A stretch of DNA of 64,000 bases from Halosolutus amylolyticus (GCF_023566055.1 NZ_JALIQP010000001.1:1138059-1202058); one strand, 5' to 3'. Positions 34,579-43,560 are shown, numbered from the stretch's first letter. Notes: generated from the letters alone by a model not told the origin. Numbers and translations: made by a program.

Positions 34579-35019
34579 CTAGCTGTGCTGTTCGATGAGT
34601 CCCTTCAGCGACGCCTTCTCCTGGACGCCGACCATGCGCTCGACCGGTTCGCCGTCGGCGTAGAGGACCAGCGTCGGGACGCCGCGAGCGCCCAGTTGCT
34701 GGGCCAGCCGCTGGTTGGCGTCGACGTCGACCTTCGCGACGGCGGCGTCGGTCTCCGCGGCGAGGGCCTCGATCGTCGGTTCGAGCATCTGGCACGGCCC
34801 ACACCAGTCGGCGTAGCAGTCGACGAGGACGACGTCGTGCTCACTGACGACCTCGTCGAGGTGGTCGCTGCCCCGGATGCTGATCGGCTCGTCCGGGCTC
34901 TCCGCTCCTTCGACGGCGCCGCTGTCGCCCGTTCCGGCCCCGTTCTCGATGCGGTCGCGCAACTCTCGTTTCTTCTGCTCACGGATCCGTTGCCGTTCGT
35001 CGTCCATGGAGTCGCTCAT
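34579..35019 (-). CDS. Thioredoxin-fold protein
   Basis: This 146-residue protein has a charged N-terminal extension (1-45, Arg/Glu rich) and a thioredoxin domain with the canonical WCGPC active site (VDCYADWCGPCQ) and cis-proline RGVPTLVLY. It reduces disulfides or persulfides. ATG 35019 is used, with TATA-like AATTATTATGG at about 27 bases. A partial GTATTG-type element (35069-35078, AATATTGG) occurs just upstream. It is divergent from the SHOCT-TusA-SQR operon, consistent with thiol and sulfur redox work. Confidence 0.9.
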   Translation of the reverse strand: MSDSMDDERQRIREQKKRELRDRIENGAGTGDSGAVEGAESPDEPISIRGSDHLDEVVSEHDVVLVDCYADWCGPCQMLEPTIEALAAETDAAVAKVDVDANQRLAQQLGARGVPTLVLYADGEPVERMVGVQEKASLKGLIEQHS

Positions 35020-35357
35020 CGATCGATCGTACGGACTCGGCCACCATAATAATTGTGTGTGGGTAGAGCAATATTGGCGCGAGGGAGAGACCCGTTCGCC
35101 GACACGCGCCCGGCGTGGATCGCCGATCGCGATGCGCACGACGGACCGGTGGAACGGGTTACGAGCCCGAGAACCGCGATATTCGCCGTCTCGAACACGC
35201 CATATTGATCGCATCGGCTTTCATTCCGGTCGTCGAGACGGTCCCGACGGGGTCTGTGACACGTCGCCCCGTATATACTCTTCGCCTATTCCTGCCCAGG
35301 CGTATTTCGCGATAGTGGTTTATCCACACAATACTACGTTACAACTGTGATCGGACC
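35020..35357. other. Divergent promoter region, thioredoxin and SHOCT-TusA-SQR operons
   Basis: These 338 bases have no gene. They contain AATATTGG at 35071-35078 near the thioredoxin promoter and a GTATTG-N11-CAATAC-like element at 35312-35334 before the rightward operon. The middle is ordinary GC-rich sequence. Confidence 0.45.
35312..35334. promoter_or_regulatory. Sulfur-regulon operator candidate (10 of 12) before SHOCT-TusA-SQR
   Basis: The sequence is ATAGTG-N11-CAATAC. It lies 24-46 bases before ATG 35358, where a TATA box for a leaderless transcript would be, so binding there would probably block transcription. Confidence 0.4.
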
Positions 35358-35702
35358 ATGAGCCAACTATCTGACGCACTCGGACGGTACGCGGGACGGG
35401 TCACGGCGATCGGTGCCGTTCTCCTCGTCGTCGCGACGACGGCAGGTGCCGCCCAGGGCCCCGGCCACGGCGGCGGAACGATGGGCGGCTGGGGAGCGTT
35501 CGGCGGCTGGATGTTCCTCTGGCCGGTCCTGCTCCTCGGCGTGCTCGCACTCCTGGTCTTCTGGGCCGGCGATCGAGGGCGCGACGTCGACGGCGGCCGG
35601 TCCGATCGGGCGCTCGCGGAACTGCGCGAACGATACGCACGGGGCGACCTCTCCGACGAAGAGTTCGAACGACGACGGCGGAACCTGCGAACGCAGGGGT
35701 GA
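35358..35702 (+). CDS. Small SHOCT-domain membrane protein
   Basis: The product has 114 residues: a signal-like helix (13-31), a Gly/His-rich GPGHGGGTMGGWG segment that may bind metal, one membrane helix (about 50-68) and a SHOCT domain (about 84-112, LRERYARGDLSDEEFERRR). SHOCT domains are short helical modules often at membrane-protein termini. The function is unknown. ATG 35358 begins the operon; GTG/ATG starts of the next gene overlap its stop. Confidence 0.8.
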   Translation: MSQLSDALGRYAGRVTAIGAVLLVVATTAGAAQGPGHGGGTMGGWGAFGGWMFLWPVLLLGVLALLVFWAGDRGRDVDGGRSDRALAELRERYARGDLSDEEFERRRRNLRTQG

Positions 35703-35707
35703 ATACG

Positions 35708-35947
35708 ATGACAGAGATTACCGAACCAGACGTGACGATCGACTCGAAAGACGCAACGTGTCCCGGCCCGCTGATGGACCTCATCGGGAAGGTGAAAACG
35801 CTCGATCAAGGCACCGTGGTCGAACTCCAGACCACCGAACGAAACTCCACGACCGACGTGCCGGAGTGGCTGGAGAAAGCGGGCCACGACCTGCTCGAGA
35901 TCGAGGAGCACGACGACCACTGGAACATCTACATCGAGGTCAACTAA
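35708..35947 (+). CDS. TusA-family sulfur carrier (second paralog)
   Basis: This 79-residue TusA-like protein has the signature KDATCPGPLMDLI, with C18 as the sulfur carrier. It is divergent from the other TusA at 23204 (CPGP versus CPMP). GTG 35699 overlaps the SHOCT stop and would add three residues; ATG 35708 gives the usual length. Its partner is probably the SQR-like enzyme starting two bases after its stop, to which it could deliver or from which it could accept sulfane sulfur. Confidence 0.88.
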   Translation: MTEITEPDVTIDSKDATCPGPLMDLIGKVKTLDQGTVVELQTTERNSTTDVPEWLEKAGHDLLEIEEHDDHWNIYIEVN

Positions 35948-35948
35948 C

Positions 35949-37088
35949 ATGCACCGAATCGCGATCGTCGGCGGCGGAACGGGCGGTACAGTACTCGCGA
36001 ACCGACTCGCGAACGAACTCCAGCCGGAACTCGAGTCCGGCGAGGTCGAGGTCCGGCTGATCACGGCCGATCGGGACCACGTCTACAAACCGACCTTCCT
36101 GTACGTGCCGTTCGGGAAGAAGACGGTCGACGACGCCAGACGGCCGATCGAGGACCTGGTGGACCGCCGGGTCTCGCTCACGATCGGCGAGGTCACCGGC
36201 GTCGACACGGACACGAAGAAGCTGACGTTCGCCGACAGCTCGATCCTCGCCTACGACCAGCTCGTGCTGGCGACCGGCGCGTCCCTCGACCCGGAGGCCG
36301 TCCCCGGACTCGCCGAGGGCGGTCACCACTTCTACGGGCCCGAGGGTGCCGAGGCACTGCGGGACGACCTCGCCGAGTTCACCGAGGGCCACCTCGTGTT
36401 GAGCGTCGTCGGTGTGCCGCACATGTGCCCGGCCGCGCCCGTCGAGTTCACCCTGATGGTCGACGACTGGCTCCGCGAGCGGGGCCGGCGCGAAGACGTC
36501 GACATCACCTACACGTACCCGATCAACCGCGCCCACGGGCTCCAGTCGATCGCGGACTGGGCGACCGACCTGTTCGAGGAGCGCGACATCGACTTCGAGA
36601 CGTTCTTCAACGTCGACGAGATCGACCCCGACGCGGAGGTCATCCAGACGGTCGAGGGCTCCGAGATGGACTACGACCTGCTCGTGGCCATCCCGCCCCA
36701 CGCGGGGAGCGACCTCGTGACCGACGCGGGGCTGGGCGAGGACGGCTGGGTCGACGTCGACAAGCACACCCTCGAGGCGACCAACGCCGAGGACGTCTAC
36801 GCGATCGGTGACATCGCGGACGTCCCGACGAGCAAGGCGGGCAGCGTCGCCCACTACGAGGCGGGCGTCGTCGCCGATCGACTCGCCAGCCGCGCCCGCG
36901 GGACGGTCCCCACGGCGACCTACGACGGCAAGACCGTCTGCTTCCTCGAGGCGGGGATGGACGAGGCCACGTTCATCGAGTTCAGCTACGGCGAGGAGCC
37001 GTTCGTCCGCGAGCCGTCGAAACCGCTCCACTGGGCGAAACTCGGCTACAACGAGTCCTACTGGCTGACCGCACGGGGGTTACTGTAG
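35949..37088 (+). CDS. Sulfide:quinone oxidoreductase-like flavoprotein
   Basis: This 379-residue FAD enzyme has the GGGTGGTVLANRL Rossmann motif at the N-terminus and AIGDIADVPTSKAGS for the second FAD contact. Two cysteines, C160 (VGVPHMCPAAP) and C331 (GKTVCFLE), lie at the positions of the redox pair in sulfide:quinone oxidoreductases. It would oxidise sulfide or a persulfide and pass electrons to menaquinone. It sits between TusA and DUF1641; SQR-DUF1641 pairing is typical of archaeal operons. The following cytochrome bd oxidase could receive the electrons. Confidence 0.88.
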   Translation: MHRIAIVGGGTGGTVLANRLANELQPELESGEVEVRLITADRDHVYKPTFLYVPFGKKTVDDARRPIEDLVDRRVSLTIGEVTGVDTDTKKLTFADSSILAYDQLVLATGASLDPEAVPGLAEGGHHFYGPEGAEALRDDLAEFTEGHLVLSVVGVPHMCPAAPVEFTLMVDDWLRERGRREDVDITYTYPINRAHGLQSIADWATDLFEERDIDFETFFNVDEIDPDAEVIQTVEGSEMDYDLLVAIPPHAGSDLVTDAGLGEDGWVDVDKHTLEATNAEDVYAIGDIADVPTSKAGSVAHYEAGVVADRLASRARGTVPTATYDGKTVCFLEAGMDEATFIEFSYGEEPFVREPSKPLHWAKLGYNESYWLTARGLL

Positions 37089-37715
37089 ATGTCCGAGACC
37101 GAATCCACGACCGCCGCCGAGGCAGAGGAACCGACCCTCGAGGAACTCGTCGCCGAGAACCCCGACGAGGTCGCGCGGTTCCTCGAGCGCATCGACGTCG
37201 TCAACGACCTGCTCGACACCGCGGACCTGGCGACCGCCGCGATGGACGATCGCATGGTCCAGGAACTGTCCGGCACCGCGACGAACCTCGCTGGCGCGGC
37301 CGACGGGCTGGCGACCGACGAGGTCGCACGACTCGGCGAGGCGACCGGGGAGAACGCCGACGACCTCGCCGAGGCGATCGAGACGCTCGCCCAGTTGCAG
37401 CGATCGGGGACGCTCGACGACCTCGTGGCTCTCGCGGACGTCGCCGCGCTCGGTTCGTCCGCGATGGACGACGAGATGGTGACCAAACTCGCGGCGACCG
37501 GCACCAGTCTCGGCGAGGTGGCCGACACGGCGGCCGACGACGACGTCGCCCGCACGCTCGAGACGGTGCTCGAGGCCGTCGGTGACGCGAGCGCCGAACC
37601 GACGGAACCGCTCGGCGTCCGCGGACTGATGCGTGCCCTCCGCGACCTGGACGTTCGCCGCGGTCTCGGGTTCGCGATCGCCGTCGCCCGGAACCTGGGC
37701 AAGCGGCTTCGGTAG
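37089..37715 (+). CDS. DUF1641-family protein
   Basis: This 208-residue, alanine- and acid-rich helical protein has the DUF1641 core in its C-terminal part, ending LGVRGLMRALRDLDVRRGLGFAIAVARNLGKR, with an amphipathic terminal helix that could associate with the membrane. Internal repeats with DEMVTKLAATGTSLGEVAD recur twice. Its ATG directly follows the SQR stop (no gap). In other archaea DUF1641 accompanies SQR or formate dehydrogenase, perhaps as a membrane adaptor; that role is inferred. Confidence 0.85.
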   Translation: MSETESTTAAEAEEPTLEELVAENPDEVARFLERIDVVNDLLDTADLATAAMDDRMVQELSGTATNLAGAADGLATDEVARLGEATGENADDLAEAIETLAQLQRSGTLDDLVALADVAALGSSAMDDEMVTKLAATGTSLGEVADTAADDDVARTLETVLEAVGDASAEPTEPLGVRGLMRALRDLDVRRGLGFAIAVARNLGKRLR

Positions 37716-37924
37716 CGACCCGGCCAGTATCGCCCGTCGTTCGCTCCGTCTCGCCCCGGCCGAAACCGGCGCGTCGTCGATCTGCGCCCGTTTGAGCGCT
37801 GCGTTGCGTCTTTTCGACGTTCGTACCGCAAACACTACTTTTCGACGGTCCGTACCCTCGATCGAAGTCGTCCCGCAGCTTCGCGGTCGTATCGGGTGTC
37901 CGGACAGACGTCAGATTTCACGCT

Positions 37925-39349
37925 ATGATCGATCCAGTCCTCGGCAGTCGATTGCAGTTCGCGCTCACGACGATCGTCCACATCATCTTCCCGGTGATGA
38001 GCATGGGGCTCGCGCCCTTCCTCGTCTACTTCACGTGGAAGGACATCCGCACCGGGAAACCGATCTACGAGCAGTTACGCAGGTTCTGGACGCGGATCTT
38101 CGCCGTCAGCTTCGTCGTCGGCACCGTGACGGGCATCGTCCTCGAGTTCGAGTTCGGCACCAACTTCGCGGCGTTCTCGACGACCGCCGGCGAACTCTTC
38201 GGCGGCCCGCTCGCGCTCGAGGGGATGATGGCGTTCATGCTCGAGGCGACCTTCCTCGGCATCTTCGTCTTCGGGCGCGATCGGGTGGGTGACGTGCTGT
38301 ACATGATTTCTGCGGTCGCCGTCGGACTCGGGACGTGGCTCTCGGCGGTCTGGATCCTGATCGCCAACTCGTGGATGCAGACGCCGCGGGGCTACGAACT
38401 GGCCACCGAGAACGGCCAGACGATCGTCCACCTGGTCGATCCGATCGCGGCCTACGCCAACCCGCGCTTCCCGTGGATGTTCGTCCACATGCAAAACGCC
38501 GCCGTCGAGTCCGTCGCGCTGTTCATGGCCGGCCTCGGCGCCTACTTCGTCTTCAGACACCACGTCTGGGGCTACTCGGTCGAGAACGTCGGGTTCTGGG
38601 AGACGACGCTCAAGATCGGGCTCGTCGCCCTGCTCATCAGCGCGCCGTTGCAGGTGCTCCACGGCGACCTGTACGCCCGCCACGTCTTCGAGACCCAGCC
38701 CCAGAAGTTCGCCGCGATGGAGGCCGTCTGGGAGACCGAGTCCTACGTCCCCGAGTACATCGTCGCCTTCCCGACGAGCCTCCAGGACCTGCTCGATCCG
38801 CGCGCCAAGGACATCTTCGGCATCGGCATCCCCGGCGGCGCGTCGTGGCTCGCCAGCGGCGGCGATCCCCAGGCGACGATCCAGGGCTTGAACGAGTTCG
38901 ACGGGCCGCAACCGCCCGTCGCGATCGTCTTCTGGGCGTTCCGGATCATGGTCGCGCTCGGGTTCTGGTTCGTCCTGCTCGCCGTCTGGGGCGGCTACCG
39001 CTGGTGGCGCGGCGAACTCCTCGAGGACGACCTCCTGCACAAGGCGCTGATGGCATCGACGCCGCTCGGAATCCTCGCGGTCGAACTGGGCTGGATCGTC
39101 ACGGAGGTCGGTCGCCAGCCGTGGGTCATCCAGGACGTCCTGCGAACGAGCGACGGCGTGTCGCCGGGCCTCACCGGCGCCGAGACGACGGTGACCCTCG
39201 CCGGCTTCGCCGTCGTCTACCTCGGACTGCTCGCGCTCTACACGTACGTCGTCGTTCGGATCATCCGTGCCGGGCCGCCGGAGGTGGACGGTCCCGGAGT
39301 GGCCGACCCAGTGGAGACGCCCGCCTCGGAGGTGCAGGTCGATGACTGA
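37925..39349 (+). CDS. cydA: Cytochrome bd ubiquinol oxidase subunit I
   Basis: This 474-residue protein has the CydA pattern: LQFALTTIVHIIFPVMSMGLAP with the N-terminal heme ligand His, FVVGTVTGIVLEFEFGTNF, and HMQNAAVESVALFMAG with the second histidine region. It has about nine helices and a short Q loop. With CydB it oxidises quinol and reduces oxygen to water, is insensitive to sulfide and does not pump protons. The start ATG 37925 begins the homology. The preceding 209 bases have no GTATTG operator, so it seems to be separately regulated. Confidence 0.93.
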   Translation: MIDPVLGSRLQFALTTIVHIIFPVMSMGLAPFLVYFTWKDIRTGKPIYEQLRRFWTRIFAVSFVVGTVTGIVLEFEFGTNFAAFSTTAGELFGGPLALEGMMAFMLEATFLGIFVFGRDRVGDVLYMISAVAVGLGTWLSAVWILIANSWMQTPRGYELATENGQTIVHLVDPIAAYANPRFPWMFVHMQNAAVESVALFMAGLGAYFVFRHHVWGYSVENVGFWETTLKIGLVALLISAPLQVLHGDLYARHVFETQPQKFAAMEAVWETESYVPEYIVAFPTSLQDLLDPRAKDIFGIGIPGGASWLASGGDPQATIQGLNEFDGPQPPVAIVFWAFRIMVALGFWFVLLAVWGGYRWWRGELLEDDLLHKALMASTPLGILAVELGWIVTEVGRQPWVIQDVLRTSDGVSPGLTGAETTVTLAGFAVVYLGLLALYTYVVVRIIRAGPPEVDGPGVADPVETPASEVQVDD

Positions 39350-40343
39350 CCCGGCCTCGCTCGCGTCCGAACCGCTGTTCGGCCTGCCGCTCGCCGAGCT
39401 CTGGTTCGGCCTGCTGTTCTTCATCTTCGCAACCTTCCTCTTTCTCGACGGCTTCGATTTCGGGGTCGGCGCACTGTTCGCGACCCGCGAGGACGACGAC
39501 GAGCGCGAGCAGTTGCTGGCCGCGATCGGGCCGTTCTGGGACGGCAACGAGGTGTGGCTCGTCGTCTTCGGCGGTGCCATGTTCGCGGCCTTCCCGGCCG
39601 TCTACGCCAACCTGTTCAGCCGCCACTACCTGCTGATGTTCGCCATCCTGGGCGCGCTCATCTTTCGCGGCCTCGCCCCCGAGATGTACGAACAGCGCCA
39701 CGACGCGGCGTGGCAGCGGTGGTGGGGCCGGGCGTTCATCGTCGGCAGCCTCACGGCCCCGTTCTTCCTGGGGATGTTCACGGCGAACTGGTTGCTCGGT
39801 GCGACGACGATCGTCACGCTTCCGGGACTCGTCGTCGGCCTGGCCGTCGTCGCGCTGACCGTCGTCGACGGGGTTGCCTTCCTCCGGCTGAAAACGCGAG
39901 GCGACCTGCGCGAGGACCTCCGGACGGACGGCTACCGCGCGCTCGCGGCCTATCTCGTCCTGATCGTGGTGACGCTGGGATACGTCTACGCGGCGGCACC
40001 CGCGCTCCGATCGTCCCTGTTCTCCGCGCCGGTCGCCGCGCTCGTCCTCGCGACGCTCGTCCTCGCCGGAGTGTACGCGGCGGCGACGCTGGCGGACCGC
40101 TACTACGTGGCGTTCGGCGCCGCCGCGGGCCTCGTCTTCGCCCTGGTCGGGATCGTCGCCGGCCTGATGTATCCCGCTATCGATCGCGCCGGCGGGCTGA
40201 CGGTCGAGACGGCCATCGTCTCGACGCTCCCGCTCAACCTCATGTCGATCGGGGCGGCCGTCCTGCTCCCGCTGATATTCGTCTACTTCGCGGTCCTCTA
40301 CTCCGCGTTCAGCGGGCCGATCGAGGCGGGTGAGTCCTACTGA
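39342..40343 (+). CDS. cydB: Cytochrome bd ubiquinol oxidase subunit II
   Basis: This 333-residue protein with eight or nine helices has the CydB N-terminal LWFGLLFFIFATFLFLDGFDFGVG and GPFWDGNEVWLVVFGG. It is the partner of CydA in the bd oxidase. ATG 39342 overlaps the cydA stop by 8 bases and is preceded by GGAGGTG, so both are co-translated. The small membrane gene that follows overlaps its stop by one base, so all three form a single operon. Confidence 0.93.
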   Translation: MTDPASLASEPLFGLPLAELWFGLLFFIFATFLFLDGFDFGVGALFATREDDDEREQLLAAIGPFWDGNEVWLVVFGGAMFAAFPAVYANLFSRHYLLMFAILGALIFRGLAPEMYEQRHDAAWQRWWGRAFIVGSLTAPFFLGMFTANWLLGATTIVTLPGLVVGLAVVALTVVDGVAFLRLKTRGDLREDLRTDGYRALAAYLVLIVVTLGYVYAAAPALRSSLFSAPVAALVLATLVLAGVYAAATLADRYYVAFGAAAGLVFALVGIVAGLMYPAIDRAGGLTVETAIVSTLPLNLMSIGAAVLLPLIFVYFAVLYSAFSGPIEAGESY

Positions 40344-40708
40344 TGGGGGCCGACGGCGACGATCGCGGCGAAAACCTGCCTGCCCCCGGTGACAACTCGG
40401 CCGCCGAGGATCTCTCGACGGTCCGCGACGCGGCGTCGTCCGATCGCCACGACGACCGATCGGCGAGCGGATCGGGCGAACTCGACGCGTCACCGCCGCG
40501 ATTAGGTTCCCGAATCCTGGTGACGTGGATCGAACTCACGGTCGTCGGCATCACCGGCGGCCTCCTCGGTGCGGCAGTGGGCGGCCCGCCGGGATTCGTG
40601 GTCTACCTCGCGACGACCCTGCTCACCGTCGGGATCATCTTCCACAACGTGAACGAACTCGTCAAGGCGTGGCTCCGGGCGTCCCGGGCCGGGAGCGCGA
40701 TCGAGTGA
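40343..40708 (+). CDS. Small membrane protein linked to cytochrome bd
   Basis: The product has 121 residues: a disordered acidic N-terminal half (1-52), then two helices (about 58-76 and 82-100, WIELTVVGITGGLLGAAVGG and YLATTLLTVGIIFHNVNEL). Its ATG overlaps the cydB stop by one base. Small CydX-type subunits stabilise bacterial bd oxidases, but this is larger and lacks their signature. A role with bd oxidase is inferred from position only. Confidence 0.65.
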   Translation: MGADGDDRGENLPAPGDNSAAEDLSTVRDAASSDRHDDRSASGSGELDASPPRLGSRILVTWIELTVVGITGGLLGAAVGGPPGFVVYLATTLLTVGIIFHNVNELVKAWLRASRAGSAIE

Positions 40709-40742
40709 TCGGCGGCGGCACCGGCGTCGCCACTGGGCCCGA

Positions 40743-41297
40743 TCACCCGAGGACGTACCGCGTCCAGGGGTAACGCTCGACGAGCGGTCGTCCGTCGACC
40801 TCGTACTGCTCGATGTAGGCATCGAGGCCGAGGATTCGCCCGGCGCCGAACGCGGCGACCGAGAGGAACACGAGCATGTACGCGAAGTCGCCGTTGATGT
40901 AGCCGTGCGCGACGTCCCAGTTGCCGAGGTAGAACAGCAACATCATGAACGCGCCCCAGAACGCGGCGAGGCGCGTCAGGACGCCGAAGATGAGCCCGAG
41001 GCCGATGAAGACCTCACCCCACGGAACGGCGACGTTCACGAAGTCGACGAACCACGGCGTGTTCCCCATGGCGACGAACAGGTCCGCGGCCGGACTTCCG
41101 TTTCCTGGGACGGCCCCCGTCAGGTAGCCGCCGGCGCTGAACTCTCCCGACAGCACCTTGTCGATCCCGCTCTGGAAGAACGCGATCCCCATCATCAGCC
41201 TGAGCGCGAGGATGAACCAGACGCTCAGCGTGTGGACCTTGCCGCTCGCCGTTAGTCCTGCGACCGTACTTCGGAGTTGAACCTCTTCGACAGCCAT
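40743..41297 (-). CDS. DoxX-family membrane protein
   Basis: This 184-residue protein with four helices resembles DoxX: FILALRLMMGIAFFQSGIDKVLSG at the first helix and VAVPWGEVFIGLGLIFGVLTRLAAFWG in the middle. Archaeal DoxX-like proteins associate with thiosulfate:quinone oxidoreductase, but many are uncharacterised. The start at ATG 41297 gives a cytosolic 20-residue N-terminus. Its location between the bd oxidase and NorB-like genes fits a membrane redox role. Confidence 0.85.
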   Translation of the reverse strand: MAVEEVQLRSTVAGLTASGKVHTLSVWFILALRLMMGIAFFQSGIDKVLSGEFSAGGYLTGAVPGNGSPAADLFVAMGNTPWFVDFVNVAVPWGEVFIGLGLIFGVLTRLAAFWGAFMMLLFYLGNWDVAHGYINGDFAYMLVFLSVAAFGAGRILGLDAYIEQYEVDGRPLVERYPWTRYVLG

Positions 41298-41399
41298 AAC
41301 GTATCGTACTGACGGTCGAACGGGATAACAGTACGCCGGAAATTTCACACTCTGGGAACGAGCCCGGGGTGCACAGATACACGGAGGAAGTCCGCGATT

Positions 41400-42773
41400 T
41401 CAGCCGTGGGACGGCGACGCGTCCGCGCGCGTCGTCCACCACCGATCGACGATTCTGCACACGGAGTACCCCCAGATCGCGAGCAGGACGGCGTACCCCG
41501 GCCCGTGAAGGAGCGCCGACCAGGCCTGATCCTGGTAGAAGAAGCCGATCCCGACGGCGAGCACCGCGACGTTCCAGGCGAGGACGGTCCAGGGGCCGAC
41601 GATCGACGGGACGCCGGTCGCAGGAACGAGGCCGCCGGACCGATCGCCGGTGCCGCCGTCGGCGCTCGCGTCGTCGGTTCTCGATCGCTCACGGTGTGAG
41701 ACGACGAGCAACGCTCCTGCGAGCGCGATCGGGAGCGCCCACCCCAGGAAGAAGAAGTGCAGCGCGCCGGTTTCGATCCAGGGCTCGGGGATCCCGAGCG
41801 GAACCCCGAACAGGATGAACGGGGCGAACGCGGCCGGCCCGAGGATCCAGCCCTGCGCGACCAGCACCGACAGCGCCGTCCCGTTCGACGTGCCGGCCCG
41901 GTAGGTCCGGACGAGCGTGTAGACGTAGAGCACGTAGCCGGACGCGTACAGCGCCAGTCCAGTACCGGTCACTGTCTTCCCCATGCCGAGCACCGGCCCG
42001 ATCACGAGCGGGAAGATTCCGAGCGCGAACAGCGGGAACGAATAGCGTCGCAGGCGATCGCTGTACAGGTCCGCGTCGACGAGTCGCGGGAACTGGTCGT
42101 ACAGGGTACCGATCGCCGCGAGGCCGAGAAAGCCCCACGCGTTGGCGTGGACGTGTGCCTCCCGGAGGCCGTACCAGCCGCCGGGGACGTCCCAGCCGTG
42201 GCTGTACAGGCCGAACGCGAGGCCGAGTCCGATCAGGTAGACCAGCGGGGAGAGCAGGTAGAACCCCACGGTCGGATCGCGCGCTCGCCCGCCGTCGCTC
42301 CGGAGCGCCATCCCGAGCACCACGGCGAACAGCCAGAGCGCGAGCAGCCAGATCGTCGCGAGGCCGATGTCGAACCAGAGCGGTTCGCCGAACGCGCGTC
42401 CGTACCAGGCGAGCAGGAGTCCGCCGTTCAGTCCGACGAAGGCCGCTCCGGAGGCCCGCGACGAGGGTGCCGGGCGATCGAGTTTCCGGGCGGTCAGCTG
42501 CGGGAGCGTGCCGAAGAGCAACTGCGTGAACGCGCCGATCGTGACGAAGTGGATGTGGGTCCACGTGACCCATCCAACCTGGGGGACGAGGTCGAACGCC
42601 TGGAGCCCCTGGTAGAGCGCGAGGACGAACCCGGCGGCGAGAAAGCCGATCCCGGTGACGTGGAAGGGCGTCACCGAGAGGGACGAGTCGTCGTCCGATC
42701 GGCGGGTGAGGCGGCCGGCGAATCGGCCGTCGCTGGCGGACCGTCGCGGTTCCCGGGTGGACGTATCGGTCAT
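41400..42773 (-). CDS. Heme-copper-oxidase/NnrS-like multi-helix membrane protein
   Basis: This 457-residue protein has about 12 helices. Conserved-looking histidines sit in WVTWTHIHFVTIG and in REAHVHANAWGFLGLAAIGTLYDQFP, reminiscent of the heme and copper ligand regions of CcoN/NorB-type subunit I proteins or NnrS. I cannot tell whether a full active site is present; accessory subunits are not in the neighbourhood. ATG 42773 starts the reading frame. It is divergent from a Bat-type HTH regulator, and a perfect 16-bp palindrome lies between them. A role in oxygen, NO or redox stress is inferred. Confidence 0.65.
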   Translation of the reverse strand: MTDTSTREPRRSASDGRFAGRLTRRSDDDSSLSVTPFHVTGIGFLAAGFVLALYQGLQAFDLVPQVGWVTWTHIHFVTIGAFTQLLFGTLPQLTARKLDRPAPSSRASGAAFVGLNGGLLLAWYGRAFGEPLWFDIGLATIWLLALWLFAVVLGMALRSDGGRARDPTVGFYLLSPLVYLIGLGLAFGLYSHGWDVPGGWYGLREAHVHANAWGFLGLAAIGTLYDQFPRLVDADLYSDRLRRYSFPLFALGIFPLVIGPVLGMGKTVTGTGLALYASGYVLYVYTLVRTYRAGTSNGTALSVLVAQGWILGPAAFAPFILFGVPLGIPEPWIETGALHFFFLGWALPIALAGALLVVSHRERSRTDDASADGGTGDRSGGLVPATGVPSIVGPWTVLAWNVAVLAVGIGFFYQDQAWSALLHGPGYAVLLAIWGYSVCRIVDRWWTTRADASPSHG

Positions 42774-42828
42774 ACGTGTTCGAACGAACGCCGATCGGGT
42801 AGCGCTTCCCGCGAACCAGTCGGACCGA

Positions 42829-42844
42829 TTCGAACATGTTCGAA
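42829..42844. promoter_or_regulatory. Perfect 16-bp palindrome TTCGAACATGTTCGAA in a divergent promoter
   Basis: This 16-base perfect palindrome lies between the divergent heme-copper-like gene (start 42773) and the Bat-type regulator (start 42885). A partial copy, GTTCGAACGAAC, is at 42778-42789. It is composed of CGAAC/GTTCG half-sites, as reported for some haloarchaeal anaerobic-response regulators, but with a 2-base spacing. It is a likely operator for the adjacent regulator. Confidence 0.55.
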
Positions 42845-42884
42845 GCCGTCTTCTCGACGGCGGCCCACCGAGTACTCGTATCGA

Positions 42885-43541
42885 ATGCCTCGCGCGAAGC
42901 TCACCGTCCACATTCCCGAATCGCTCTGGATTCACGAAGTCTCGACGACACATCCGGACGTCACGTTCCGGGTCACCTCGGTGCTTCCCGGGACGGACGT
43001 CGCGACCGGCGTCGTCGAACTGACGGCGTCGAACCCGGTCCCGATACTCGCCGCCATGGAAGCGCGAGACGACGTCCGCGACCTCGAGTTGCTGTGGACC
43101 CACGACGAGACGGCGCTCCTCCAGGTGGAGACGGCCGAGCCCTCGCTGCTCGTCCCGATGCAACGCGCGGGCGTCCCGATCGAGACACCGTTCGAGGTCG
43201 CGGACGGCGTCGTGACCTGGGAACTGACGACGAGCGCGGATCGGCTGTCGGCCCTCGGCGAGTCGCTCGACGAGAACGGGATCGCCTACCGCATCGAGCG
43301 CGTCCACGCGGTCGATGCGAGTCGCGCGACGCAGCTGTTGACCGATCGCCAGCTCGAGGTCTTTCTCGCCGCCCTCGAGGCGGGCTACTACGAGGTTCCG
43401 CGCGAGGCGACGCTGACGGACGTCGCGTCGTCGCTCGAGGTCACCAAGTCGACCTGTAGCGACGTCCTCCACCGGGCGGAGAGCGCGATCGCCCACTGGT
43501 TCGCCGAGGAACACGTCGCCGCCGCCTCGCGCGATCGGTGA
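42885..43541 (+). CDS. Bat-type transcriptional regulator (HTH_10)
   Basis: This 218-residue protein has an N-terminal ligand-like alpha/beta region (1-150) and a C-terminal HTH_10 domain (about 158-210): LTDRQLEVFLAALEAGYYEVPREATLTDVASSLEVTKSTCSDVLHRAES. This domain is typical of haloarchaeal bacterio-opsin activator relatives. ATG 42885 gives PRAKLTVHIPESL as N-terminus, the usual start. It should regulate the divergent heme-copper-like gene and itself through the palindrome at 42829-42844 (inference). Confidence 0.88.
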   Translation: MPRAKLTVHIPESLWIHEVSTTHPDVTFRVTSVLPGTDVATGVVELTASNPVPILAAMEARDDVRDLELLWTHDETALLQVETAEPSLLVPMQRAGVPIETPFEVADGVVTWELTTSADRLSALGESLDENGIAYRIERVHAVDASRATQLLTDRQLEVFLAALEAGYYEVPREATLTDVASSLEVTKSTCSDVLHRAESAIAHWFAEEHVAAASRDR

Positions 43542-43560
43542 GCAGTTCCGGAGTCGCCCG

